Shown piece after piece: positions 1 to 7,405 of a DNA stretch of 16,707 nucleotides. Positions within the stretch are counted from its first letter, which is position 1. The number at the start of each line of letters is the position of its first letter. This stretch comes from Campylobacterales bacterium (lineage in GTDB: Bacteria; Campylobacterota; Campylobacteria; Campylobacterales; Arcobacteraceae): NCBI GenBank assembly GCA_027064245.1, contig JAMOPZ010000099.1:1-16707 (forward strand), read 5' to 3'. The notes under the pieces are model-generated. The model ran no database searches, was not told the origin of the DNA, and saw only the letters and a list, made by a program, of their open reading frames with translations. The position numbers and the translations under genes are program-made.

Positions 1-1
1 A

Positions 2-1465
2 TTAGTACCAGAGGCAATTGCATTTAGTTTTATAGCTCAAGTTAGTCCAATAGTAGGGCTTTATGCTGCTTTTATGTTAGGGTTAGTAACGGCACTATTT
101 GGTGGAAAACCAGGTATGATAAGTGGAGCAACAGGTGCTGTTGCTATTGTATTAGTAGGGCTTAGTATCACTACAAAAGAGTTACTTATAGCTCAAGGTT
201 TAAGTGGAGCTGAGCTTTCATCTGGTATTATTAGTTATATTACACTAGCAGCTATGTTAGCAGGAGCTATTCAGATATCTATAGGGGTGTTAAAGTTGGG
301 TAAGTTTATAAGACTTGTTCCTCAACCTGCACTTCATGGATTTGTAAATGGTTTAGCTATTGTAATAGCATCTAGTCAATTAAAGTTTTTAGATAATGCT
401 GGATTTGCTATGTATATAATCATACTAGCTACTATGGCAACTATGTATTTTGTACCAAAATTTACAAAAGCAATACCAGCTGGACTTTTAGCAATAGTAG
501 CATTTACAACTATTGTGTATATTTTTAAATTAGATACTAAATTAGTAGGTGATCTAGCAGATCTTACACAATTTAAAGGGATGCTACCTAGCTTTCATAT
601 ACCTTCTACTTTATTTAGTTTTGATGCTATTGTTTTAGTGCTACCATATGCCATAATTGTTGCACTTGTAGGTATCATAGAATCACTTCTTACACTTTCT
701 GTTTTAGATGAGATAAGTGGGACAAGAGGTAGTGCAAATCAAGAGTGTATAGCTCAAGGTTGTGGTAATATAACTTGTGGTATGTTTGGGGCAATGCCAG
801 GATGTGCTATGATAGGTCAAAGTATTATTAACTATACAAGTGGTGGATTAGGAAGATTATCTAGTCTTACTGCTTCTATTGGGCTTATTACTCTTGTAGC
901 TACTTTAACAGATCTATTAAATATCATTCCTGTTGCTATACTTGTTGGAATTATGTTTATGGTAAGTATAGGTACTTTTGAGTGGAGTAGTTTTGCTAGG
1001 ATTTCTAAAATGCCAAAATCAGATGCTTTTGTATTACTTAGTGTTACTATTATTACTGTTGTGTCAGATCTTGCTATTGCTGTAATTAGTGGTGTTATTA
1101 TCTCTGCACTTGTGTTTGCTTGGAAACATGCTAGGGTATATGCAAGAGTTCATATAGAAGAAGATGGGACAAAAGTATATGATTTTGATGGACCTTTATT
1201 TTTTGGATCTATTACATCATTTAATGAAACATTTGATATACAAAATGATCCAAATCAAGTAGTATTAGATTTTAAAGATGCAAGGGTTATGGATATAAGT
1301 GGTGTAGAAGCTATAGATGCTATAACAAAAAAATATCTTCAAGAGGGTAAAACCATAAGATTAAGACACTTAAGTAATGAGTGTAAAAATATAATGACAA
1401 ATGCAAAACAATTTTGTACTTTTGAAGAGGATGATCCAAAATATAAAGTTGCATATGATTATTAA
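2..1465 (+). CDS. SulP-family inorganic anion transporter, 5' truncated
   Basis: This gene is cut by the left edge of the window: the reading frame is open from base 2, and the first visible residues (LVPEAIAFSFIAQVSPIVGL) are the conserved start of the SulP membrane domain, so the ATG at 74 is internal. About 487 residues are visible. Roughly the first 380 form many hydrophobic segments, including the conserved GGKPGMISGATGAVA stretch. The last 80 or so form a cytoplasmic STAS domain around the VLDFKDARVMDISGVEAIDAI core. SulP proteins import or exchange anions such as sulfate or bicarbonate in the inner membrane, and the sequence does not tell which. The frame is intact to its TAA. The gene converges on the DUF1566 gene 42 bp away. 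SulP assignment is sure; the substrate is unknown. Confidence 0.93.
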   Translation, partial: LVPEAIAFSFIAQVSPIVGLYAAFMLGLVTALFGGKPGMISGATGAVAIVLVGLSITTKELLIAQGLSGAELSSGIISYITLAAMLAGAIQISIGVLKLGKFIRLVPQPALHGFVNGLAIVIASSQLKFLDNAGFAMYIIILATMATMYFVPKFTKAIPAGLLAIVAFTTIVYIFKLDTKLVGDLADLTQFKGMLPSFHIPSTLFSFDAIVLVLPYAIIVALVGIIESLLTLSVLDEISGTRGSANQECIAQGCGNITCGMFGAMPGCAMIGQSIINYTSGGLGRLSSLTASIGLITLVATLTDLLNIIPVAILVGIMFMVSIGTFEWSSFARISKMPKSDAFVLLSVTIITVVSDLAIAVISGVIISALVFAWKHARVYARVHIEEDGTKVYDFDGPLFFGSITSFNETFDIQNDPNQVVLDFKDARVMDISGVEAIDAITKKYLQEGKTIRLRHLSNECKNIMTNAKQFCTFEEDDPKYKVAYDY

Positions 1466-1490
1466 GAAAAATATACAATAAAGAAGTTTT

Positions 1491-1520
1491 AGGTGATAAT
1501 ATTTAAGTTAAAAATCACCT
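1491..1520. terminator. Inverted repeat between convergent genes, possible weak terminator
   Basis: AGGTGAT (1491-1497) and ATCACCT (1514-1520) form a 7-bp stem with a 16-nt AT-rich loop between the ends of the SulP and DUF1566 genes. The right arm lies inside the last codons of the DUF1566 gene. Neither strand has a good U-run after the stem, so a bidirectional terminator is only a possibility. Confidence 0.3.
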
Positions 1521-2086
1521 TCAACATTTGATAAGTCTCTAACACATCTTACAAAATTTTTTCTATATTTTAAAGTTCTCCCTGTTTGACCAAAAGTAAA
1601 ATCAATATACCAATTTGAACTTATATCTTTAATATCTTGTGTGCTAGTCCAATAGCTACCACTAGCAACATATTTTAATCCATCTAATTTAGCAGGATTA
1701 TATCTATAATAATTTACTAATGTTAATAATTCATTATAAGTAGGCAGTCTCCAGTCATTTTTTGTAGCAAAATTTAATGTTTTACAATAATTTTTTGCTT
1801 CTAATGAATTTAGTCTTAATGTTTCTGTTGTATTGTTATCTTGCCATAAAAGATTATCTTTTAAAAATACAATATTTTTAATACTTTTAAGTTTTGCAGC
1901 TCTTAACTCTTTTAGATATTTATGATATGCTTTTACTTTTTGTGGATATTTTTTAATAACTGCTTGTTTTATAATATTTGTAACATCATCATTTGAAAGT
2001 CCTATTTTAGATGGAGCTCCCCAACTAAATGTACTACTATATAAAAGATCTAATGTGATAATTGATAAAAATATATATCTATTCAT
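1508..2086 (-). CDS. Exported DUF1566 (Lcl C-terminal-like) domain protein
   Basis: A 192-residue protein with a hydrophobic N-terminus (residues 3-20, ending SSTFSWGA) that looks like a Sec signal peptide. Next comes a lysine-rich, probably helical stretch (about 30-72), then a DUF1566 domain (about 75-185) with its usual marks: WQDN at 81, the EAKNYC segment at 96-101, DWRLPTYNEL at 111-120, YWTSTQ at 145-150 and FVRCVRD at 178-184. The two cysteines at 101 and 181 could form a disulfide in the periplasm. The domain is common in secreted or surface proteins of Gram-negative bacteria, but its biochemical role is not settled, so no function is assigned. The gene is divergent from the LolC/E-type permease with only 35 bp between the two ATGs. 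The predicted -10 box sits 6 nt before its ATG and no Shine-Dalgarno is present. Confidence 0.85.
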   Translation of the reverse strand: MNRYIFLSIITLDLLYSSTFSWGAPSKIGLSNDDVTNIIKQAVIKKYPQKVKAYHKYLKELRAAKLKSIKNIVFLKDNLLWQDNNTTETLRLNSLEAKNYCKTLNFATKNDWRLPTYNELLTLVNYYRYNPAKLDGLKYVASGSYWTSTQDIKDISSNWYIDFTFGQTGRTLKYRKNFVRCVRDLSNVEGDF

Positions 2087-2092
2087 AGCAAA

Positions 2093-2098
2093 ATTATA
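2093..2098 (-). promoter_or_regulatory. Extended -10 promoter of the DUF1566 gene (leaderless)
   Basis: On the minus strand the sequence reads TGT-TATAAT, an extended -10 box, with TATAAT at 2098-2093. Six bases separate it from the ATG at 2086, so transcription should begin at or within a base or two of the start codon. No -35 is obvious, as is common for Campylobacterota sigma-70 promoters. Confidence 0.6.
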
Positions 2099-2109
2099 AC
2101 ATAATTTGG

Positions 2110-2115
2110 TATAAT
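2110..2115 (+). promoter_or_regulatory. Extended -10 promoter of the LolC/E-type permease gene (leaderless)
   Basis: TGG-TATAAT spans 2107-2115. Six bases (AGTAAA) separate the box from the ATG at 2122, so the message is predicted to be leaderless; no Shine-Dalgarno is present. The 13-mer ATTTGGTATAATA (2104-2116) recurs exactly at the promoter at 8335-8347. Confidence 0.6.
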
Positions 2116-2121
2116 AGTAAA

Positions 2122-3327
2122 ATGAATAAAAAATTAGTAAACTTTATAGTAAAAAAATATTTAAAATGGGATAAAAAAAATCCTTTTATCTCTATTAGTG
2201 CATTGTTGGCATTTATAGGTGTTGGTGTTGGTGTGATGGTTTTAATAATTGCTATGTCAATTATGAATGGAACTGCAAAACAGTTTGAAGATAAGTTATT
2301 TACTATGAATTATCCTTTAAGTATATATCCAAAAATACAAAATAGTGTAGATAAAAATTTATTAGATAATCTACAAAATAAATTTCCAGAGTTAAAATTT
2401 TCACCATATATTACAACACAAGTTATGATGCAAAATGGTAGTGATATGGGGGGTGGTGTTATTTTTGGTGTTGATACAAAAAAAGAGAGACAGATAAACT
2501 CTATATATAAAAAGGCAGTAGAAGATATAAAACAATTAAAAAAATATGATATTATTATGGGAGTAGGATTAAAAGATGAGTTGTATATAGAACCATTAGA
2601 CAAAGTTACATTATATTTTACCTCGTTAAATCCAAGTGGTTTTTCAATGCTGCCTAAGATGAAAAGATTTAGATATCAAAATAGTTTTAGTTCAGGTTTA
2701 ACAGCTTATGATAAAGCTTATATGTATACTTCAATAGAAGCATTACAAACAATTTTACAGAAAAAAAACAATACCTATGATGGGATACATATATATAGTA
2801 AAGAACCTTTTAAAGATATAGAAAAAATAAAAAAGGTTTTAGCATTGGATGTAGGTATAGTAGGTTGGTGGCAACAAAATGGTAATTTCTTTAGTGCAAT
2901 GCAGATGGAAAAAACAGCGCTGTTTATAGTACTTATGCTTATTATTTTAATAGCATCATTAAATATTATTAGTTCTTTACTTATGACAGTTATGAGTAGA
3001 AGAAAAGAGATAGCTTTATTGTTATCTTTAGGATGTAGTATAAAAGATATAAAGGCTATTTTTTTAAGATTAGGACTTATTATAGGTTTTAGTGGGATTA
3101 TAGCTGGAGTTGTTTTTGGTCTATTAGGTATGTATATATTAGGAAATTTTGATATTATCTCACTTCCTGCAGATGTATATGGAACAGCTAAACTTCCTAT
3201 AGTGTTGGATAAATTTGATTTTATATATATTGTATTAGGTAGTATATCTATAGTTGTATTATCTTCATATTATCCAGCAAAAAAAGCTACAAAAATAGAT
3301 GTACTTGAAGTATTAAGAAATGAATAA
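2122..3327 (+). CDS. LolC/LolE-type ABC transporter permease (FtsX family)
   Basis: A 401-residue inner-membrane protein with the four-helix FtsX/MacB plan: helix 1 at about 22-48, a large periplasmic domain at about 50-260, then helices at about 264-290, 312-338 and 366-384. The N-terminal KKYLKWDKKNPFISISALLAF stretch, the IAMSIMNG motif and SRRKEIALLLSLG (292-304, the cytoplasmic coupling segment that contacts the ATPase) are typical of lipoprotein-releasing LolC/LolE proteins. In that system the permease pulls lipoproteins from the inner membrane and passes them to LolA, powered by the ATPase LolD. Neither a lolD nor a second permease gene is adjacent. A single permease may act as a homodimer (LolF-like), but that is inference. 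The length is normal and the start fits the family. Downstream it converges on alr with 32 bp between. Confidence 0.87.
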   Translation: MNKKLVNFIVKKYLKWDKKNPFISISALLAFIGVGVGVMVLIIAMSIMNGTAKQFEDKLFTMNYPLSIYPKIQNSVDKNLLDNLQNKFPELKFSPYITTQVMMQNGSDMGGGVIFGVDTKKERQINSIYKKAVEDIKQLKKYDIIMGVGLKDELYIEPLDKVTLYFTSLNPSGFSMLPKMKRFRYQNSFSSGLTAYDKAYMYTSIEALQTILQKKNNTYDGIHIYSKEPFKDIEKIKKVLALDVGIVGWWQQNGNFFSAMQMEKTALFIVLMLIILIASLNIISSLLMTVMSRRKEIALLLSLGCSIKDIKAIFLRLGLIIGFSGIIAGVVFGLLGMYILGNFDIISLPADVYGTAKLPIVLDKFDFIYIVLGSISIVVLSSYYPAKKATKIDVLEVLRNE

Positions 3328-3359
3328 AAGATATTGCTAGTTAGTTTAAAGATTTGTTT

Positions 3360-4361
3360 TTATTCTATATATTTTAAAATATAAGGATTTAAACTTGCTA
3401 AAACTTCATATTTTATAGTATTGTTTGCACTTGCTATTTCGCTTACATCATCAAAAATACAAATTTCATCTTCATCTCCTTCTACAGATAAACTATCCAT
3501 AGAAACCCTACCTAATATCTCTTTTTTATTTGCAATAGTAGCTTTTTTATATTCACTAAATCTAAAAAAACCATCTCCATATCCTATATCATAGTTTGAT
3601 ACTACCATAGAAGATGATGCTACAAATGGATCGCTTCCATAACCTATATGATCACCTTGATTTAAATATTTTGTAGATATCTTTCTTCCCCATAAACTAA
3701 GAACTGGTTTTAGATATTGTTCTTGCTGTAAATCTAAGTATCCATAAGCGCCTATACCAATTCGTGCTATATCATATCTATTCATATCTATTTTATGTAC
3801 TCCATTACTTGCAGCACAATGGATACGGAAATTTGAAAAATCTTTTTTAAAAAATTCTAATAGATCTAAAAATTCTTGTTCTTGTTCTTGTGTAGTAGTA
3901 TTGTTTTCATCAGCACAACAAAAATGTGTAAAGATACCGTTTAATATTAATTTTTTTGATTTAATTAATTTTATACTATCTTGAATCTCATTTTTACTAA
4001 TACCGTTTCTATTCATTCCTGTATCTAGTTTTAATTCTATTTTACTTTTGTTTGGTATTTTTTTAAGACTAAAAAGTGAATTTACAGAGATGATGATATT
4101 GTTAGTTATTTTTTTTGGTATATCATAAAGTACAAGAACAGTTTTAAAATTAAACTCTTTTATAATTGATACTTCTCTTAAATCTCTTACAAAAACATGA
4201 TCTATACCATACTTTTTTGCTAAAGAAGCTATCTCATGAATACCATGACCATAAGCATTATCTTTTAATGCTAAAGAGATTTTTTGTTTACCACCACAAA
4301 TAGAACTAAAATAATCCAGATTATGAAAAAATGATTTTTTATTTAATTTAATATAACCCAT
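3360..4361 (-). CDS. alr: Alanine racemase
   Basis: A PLP enzyme that interconverts L- and D-alanine in the cytoplasm, supplying D-Ala for peptidoglycan. Of 333 residues, the N-terminal barrel carries LALKDNAYGHG with the PLP lysine at K33. KLDTGMNRNG is at 111-120. The second catalytic residue is the tyrosine of IGYGDGFFR (Y261), and GRVSMD (284-289) is the substrate-binding loop. The protein is somewhat shorter than the usual 350-370 residues, mainly at the C-terminus, but all key residues are present. It is the last gene of the minus-strand block, 95 bp after recO; that gap contains a probable promoter, so it may be transcribed alone as well as by read-through. The Shine-Dalgarno is weak: AGGA lies about 13 nt from the ATG. 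Confidence 0.95.
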   Translation of the reverse strand: MGYIKLNKKSFFHNLDYFSSICGGKQKISLALKDNAYGHGIHEIASLAKKYGIDHVFVRDLREVSIIKEFNFKTVLVLYDIPKKITNNIIISVNSLFSLKKIPNKSKIELKLDTGMNRNGISKNEIQDSIKLIKSKKLILNGIFTHFCCADENNTTTQEQEQEFLDLLEFFKKDFSNFRIHCAASNGVHKIDMNRYDIARIGIGAYGYLDLQQEQYLKPVLSLWGRKISTKYLNQGDHIGYGSDPFVASSSMVVSNYDIGYGDGFFRFSEYKKATIANKKEILGRVSMDSLSVEGDEDEICIFDDVSEIASANNTIKYEVLASLNPYILKYIE

Positions 4362-4419
4362 ATTATCTATACAATCCTAAATTTTATCTATAAAATATCT
4401 GTATTTTACATCTAATTTT

Positions 4420-4425
4420 ATTATA
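4420..4425 (-). promoter_or_regulatory. Possible -10 box upstream of alr
   Basis: A TATAAT hexamer on the minus strand lies in the 95-bp gap between recO and alr (4362-4456). It would give a leader of roughly 50 nt. It has no TG extension and no clear -35. The gap shows no other feature that I can support. Confidence 0.4.
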
Positions 4426-4456
4426 GTTAGTTGAAAACTCTTTTAATATTGTATTT

Positions 4457-5071
4457 TTATAAGCCTTGCATAAGTATATCCCATAGATAATCACACTCAG
4501 CATCATCTAAACCTATAGAGTTAGTTTCTAAAAAAAGTTTTTCTATTTTTTTTAACTCTATTTTTTTTCCATAACTACAAGTACAGTGAGTTGGTTTAAA
4601 TCCACGAATAATTATAACATCATCAATTATAGGCATTTCACATAAAATACAAGAAAAATTATCTTCTAATCTACCTTCAAATCTACATAGTTTTATATAA
4701 TTTTCTAAAATAGCTCGTTTTGGATTTTGTCGGGTAAGTTTATGTGCTAGATCATCTAAAAGATCAAAATAAAATATATCAATATCATATATATCTTTTA
4801 GATGATTATAAAAAAGTTTTATATATTGTTGCCATAAATATAGTTTATTTCTATCTAATATCCAAGGATATCCTAGCTGAAGTATATCTTTTAATCTTTT
4901 TATATCATTTTTTGTAGTTTCTAACTCAAAGTCTATTTTAAAGCCTATATTTATAGTGCTATGTCTAGCACCATAAAATCTATATGTGGTATAAACTTGA
5001 GTTTTTGTAAGGATTGTTACTATTAGATCCTCATCTTTTACCTTATTTGTATTTAGAATATACCCTTGCAT
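4457..5071 (-). CDS. recO: DNA repair protein RecO
   Basis: A 204-residue protein matching the short Campylobacterota RecO type. The N-terminus (MQGYILNTNKVKDEDLIVTI) is the start of the RecO OB fold, which normally opens with a residue pattern of this kind about acting on several repair routes. A helical middle region follows (about 75-130). A zinc site is made of CILC (141-144) and CTC (163-165). RecO anneals complementary strands and, with RecR, loads RecA onto SSB-coated gaps in recombinational repair. It starts 11 bp after the MFS transporter stop with no clear Shine-Dalgarno, so translational coupling is likely. It is shorter than the E. coli protein (about 240 residues), as expected for this lineage. 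Confidence 0.88.
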   Translation of the reverse strand: MQGYILNTNKVKDEDLIVTILTKTQVYTTYRFYGARHSTINIGFKIDFELETTKNDIKRLKDILQLGYPWILDRNKLYLWQQYIKLFYNHLKDIYDIDIFYFDLLDDLAHKLTRQNPKRAILENYIKLCRFEGRLEDNFSCILCEMPIIDDVIIIRGFKPTHCTCSYGKKIELKKIEKLFLETNSIGLDDAECDYLWDILMQGL

Positions 5072-5082
5072 ATTACAAAAAA

Positions 5083-6312
5083 TTATTTAAAATCAATTTC
5101 ATCTTTTAAATTTCTTGATAAGATTAAAGAGCAAACTAAACAAACTATTGTAAAACTATAAAGTACATTATATGATGTAAGAGTAAGAATAATACCACCA
5201 ATAATTGAAAAGAATAATCCAAAAGATGTAATATTCATCTGCAATGCACTATAAATTGGTCTTTTATCCTCAGGTGCTAAAATAAGTAGTAGATTTCCTG
5301 CTGCTATTCTGTTGCCATCCATAGCGGTACCTATTAGAAAAAAGATAGCCATATATTCATATAAAGTAGAGCTTACAAAAGCTAAAGAGATAGCTACTAT
5401 AGTTGTAGAAATAGTGATTTGAGATATAAGTCTATTTTTACCAGATCCGCTTAATTTTCCCCAAGCTATATTACTAAGCATTGCACCTATCATTTGTGAA
5501 GTTATAATAAGTCCTATGGAAGTTCCATCTAAGTTTATTGTTGATTTTGCATCAACTATTACAAATGGTAATGCAAATAGATATGAATAAGCTAATAAAA
5601 ATGTAGATATTTGTACTTGAAGTTGATGATCACTTTTTAGAGTTTTATAGGCATTTTTTAAAAACTCTTTAAAAGATTTCTCTTTTTGTGAAACCTTTTG
5701 TTTTATAGGTTCCCCTACAGTTCCTATAGCGATATAACCAAATCCCATAATAAAAGCAGATGCTACAAAAAGCACACCATAGCTAAATGGTGCTTCCCAA
5801 AAACCAAGTAAATATCCAGCAACTGTTCCACTTATAATTGCTCCTGCACCACTTACAAATTGTCGTACAGACATAGTATAGCCTCTATATTTATGTGTAA
5901 ATAACTTTGCTACAATCTCTTTAAAATATATAGCTCCAAACCCAGCAGAAAAAGAGAATATAAAAAGTCCAATACCAATAGCCCATAGTGTTAAAGTAGG
6001 ATTACTATCTCCTATAAAAAGTATAAAAATACCTATAAAAAGCCACGAAAAAAATCTAGCTACTAAAACTCTTCTAAAATATGGTAGCATCCTTTTATAG
6101 CTTTGTGCATGAAAAGCAGCATAAAGCTGTACAAGTATAGCTCCACCTCTTAAAAGTGAAGAGAAAAATCCTATTAATATAGCACCTCCTCCAAAATGAC
6201 TAATAATAAGAGGTAATATTGTTTGAGGTTCTGCTATAGTTGTACCAATAGTTAAAAAAAATCCATGAAGAATATTTCTTATATGATCTGATTTTTTATT
6301 TTGTGGTTTGAT
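5083..6312 (-). CDS. MFS transporter with apparent ATC start codon
   Basis: A major facilitator permease of about 409 residues with around 12 hydrophobic segments; substrate unknown. The first ATG in frame is at 6090, but translation upstream is clearly coding: the 74 codons before it encode a short basic start, a first helix (ILHGFFLTIGTTIAEPQTIL) and a second helix (AILIGFFSSLLRGGAILVQL), as expected for MFS helices 1-2. The frame is bounded upstream by a TAG inside the end of ispH and contains no ATG, GTG, TTG or CTG before 6090. The best start is ATC at 6312-6310, giving (M)KPQNKKSDHI. It stands 7 nt after AAGGA (6324-6320) and 10 bp after the ispH stop, which is ideal spacing. A sequencing error in the start codon is the alternative. 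The gene sits between ispH and recO in one operon. Confidence 0.82.
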   Translation of the reverse strand: MKPQNKKSDHIRNILHGFFLTIGTTIAEPQTILPLIISHFGGGAILIGFFSSLLRGGAILVQLYAAFHAQSYKRMLPYFRRVLVARFFSWLFIGIFILFIGDSNPTLTLWAIGIGLFIFSFSAGFGAIYFKEIVAKLFTHKYRGYTMSVRQFVSGAGAIISGTVAGYLLGFWEAPFSYGVLFVASAFIMGFGYIAIGTVGEPIKQKVSQKEKSFKEFLKNAYKTLKSDHQLQVQISTFLLAYSYLFALPFVIVDAKSTINLDGTSIGLIITSQMIGAMLSNIAWGKLSGSGKNRLISQITISTTIVAISLAFVSSTLYEYMAIFFLIGTAMDGNRIAAGNLLLILAPEDKRPIYSALQMNITSFGLFFSIIGGIILTLTSYNVLYSFTIVCLVCSLILSRNLKDEIDFK

Positions 6313-6322
6313 TTTCTTATCC

Positions 6323-7147
6323 TTAATAATTTTGTTCTATTTTATCAATAACTTTTTGTATAATCCAATCAGGAGTGGATGCACCAGCAGTTATTCCACA
6401 AATTTTTTTATCTTTAAACCAATTGTCTTCTAACTCTGTTTCATCTTCTATATGATAGCTTTGAGTATTTTCATCACATATATTAAAAAGTTGTTTAGTA
6501 TTGCTAGAGTTTTTACCACCAATGATGATCATAAGATCAACTTCTTTTGATAATTCTCTTGCTGCTGCTTGATTTTCAAAAGTTGCATCACAAATAGTAT
6601 TAAATACTCTTATCTCTTTATATTTTAAAATTAAGTTATTGACAATATCAAGATATTTTTCTTTTTGTTTTGTTGTTTGTGCTACAGTTGCTATTTTTTT
6701 ATATTTAAATTTTATATTATTTAATTCATTAGCAGTAGCAACTACATAAATATCATCTCCATAAGATTTTACCCCTTTTACTTCAGGATGCTCCTCATCA
6801 CCAAATATAACAATACTATATTGTTCGGCTGACATTTTTTTTACTATTTGTTGAGGTGTTGTAACAAAAGGGCAAGTTGCATTTACAACTTTTGTATTAT
6901 TTTGTTTTAATATTTTTAGATCATGTTTAGGGATACCATGTGTTCGTATGATAACTGTATCATCCTCTTTTACATCATTAATACTACTATATAAACCGAC
7001 ATTAAAATCATTTTTTAATCTATTGATCTCTTTTTGATTATGAATTAATGGTCCCATTGTTGCACTATTTGTATTTTCTTGTGCTATTTTTATGGCTCGT
7101 TTTACACCAAAACAAAATCCATAAGACGATGCTAATTTTACTTCCAT
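6323..7147 (-). CDS. ispH: 4-Hydroxy-3-methylbut-2-enyl diphosphate reductase
   Basis: IspH is the last enzyme of the MEP isoprenoid pathway: an iron-sulfur protein that reduces HMBPP to IPP and DMAPP. All three cluster cysteines are visible, C12 (GFCFGVKRAI), C92 (NATCPFV) and C186 (ICDAT). So are the active-site residues H36 (LIHN), H70 (RTHGIP), H120/E122 (EEHPEVKG), the QTT at 157-159 and GGKNSSNT at 210-217. At 274 residues it is the short form usual in this phylum. The ATG follows the FtsL-like gene by 9 bp with an AGGAG-type Shine-Dalgarno just before it. In Campylobacter and Helicobacter ispH lies next to rpsA; here it sits in the rsmH operon instead, which suggests rearrangement. Confidence 0.97.
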   Translation of the reverse strand: MEVKLASSYGFCFGVKRAIKIAQENTNSATMGPLIHNQKEINRLKNDFNVGLYSSINDVKEDDTVIIRTHGIPKHDLKILKQNNTKVVNATCPFVTTPQQIVKKMSAEQYSIVIFGDEEHPEVKGVKSYGDDIYVVATANELNNIKFKYKKIATVAQTTKQKEKYLDIVNNLILKYKEIRVFNTICDATFENQAAARELSKEVDLMIIIGGKNSSNTKQLFNICDENTQSYHIEDETELEDNWFKDKKICGITAGASTPDWIIQKVIDKIEQNY

Positions 7148-7156
7148 TTTTTACTC

Positions 7157-7405
7157 CTATTTATCAAAATTTTCTAAAATCAAACTATCCATAATTTGAT
7201 TTTTAAAGACTGCATCTTCATGTTGTTGTTTTAAAAATTTATACTCCTCTTGTAGAGATATATATTGAACATGAAGTTTATTTATATCTTTACTTATATA
7301 GTATATATTATTTCTAAAATATATTTTTGGTATAAAAATGATCAAAGATATAATCATAGATCCAAATACTATTAGGATTGCTTTTTTATGTGTCATATTA
7401 TGCAA
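7157..7405 (-). CDS. Small FtsL-like membrane protein with coiled coil
   Basis: A small bitopic protein: a short basic N-terminus, one hydrophobic helix (about residues 9-27, ILIVFGSMIISLIIFIP), then a helical, coiled-coil-prone tail of about 45 residues with regular I/L/Y spacing. This plan, together with a position immediately downstream of rsmH, is that of the divisome protein FtsL, which pairs with FtsB and FtsQ to activate septal wall synthesis. Sequence similarity is too weak to prove it. Two starts are possible: TTG at 7405, 9 nt after AGGA and overlapping the end of rsmH (82 residues), or ATG at 7396, just after the rsmH stop without a Shine-Dalgarno (79 residues). Either way translation is probably coupled to rsmH. 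Confidence 0.72.
   Translation of the reverse strand: MHNMTHKKAILIVFGSMIISLIIFIPKIYFRNNIYYISKDINKLHVQYISLQEEYKFLKQQHEDAVFKNQIMDSLILENFDK

Noticed and set aside
74..74. ATG at 74 as the start of the SulP gene
   Set aside because: Conserved SulP residues are encoded without a break from base 2, so the gene begins outside the window.
3328..3359. Terminator between the convergent LolC/E-type permease gene and alr
   Set aside because: There is a T-rich run (TTTGTTTTTATT), but no stable hairpin could be found on either strand.
6090..6090. ATG at 6090 as the start of the MFS transporter
   Set aside because: It would remove the first two helices that are plainly encoded upstream in the same open frame, and no Shine-Dalgarno precedes it.
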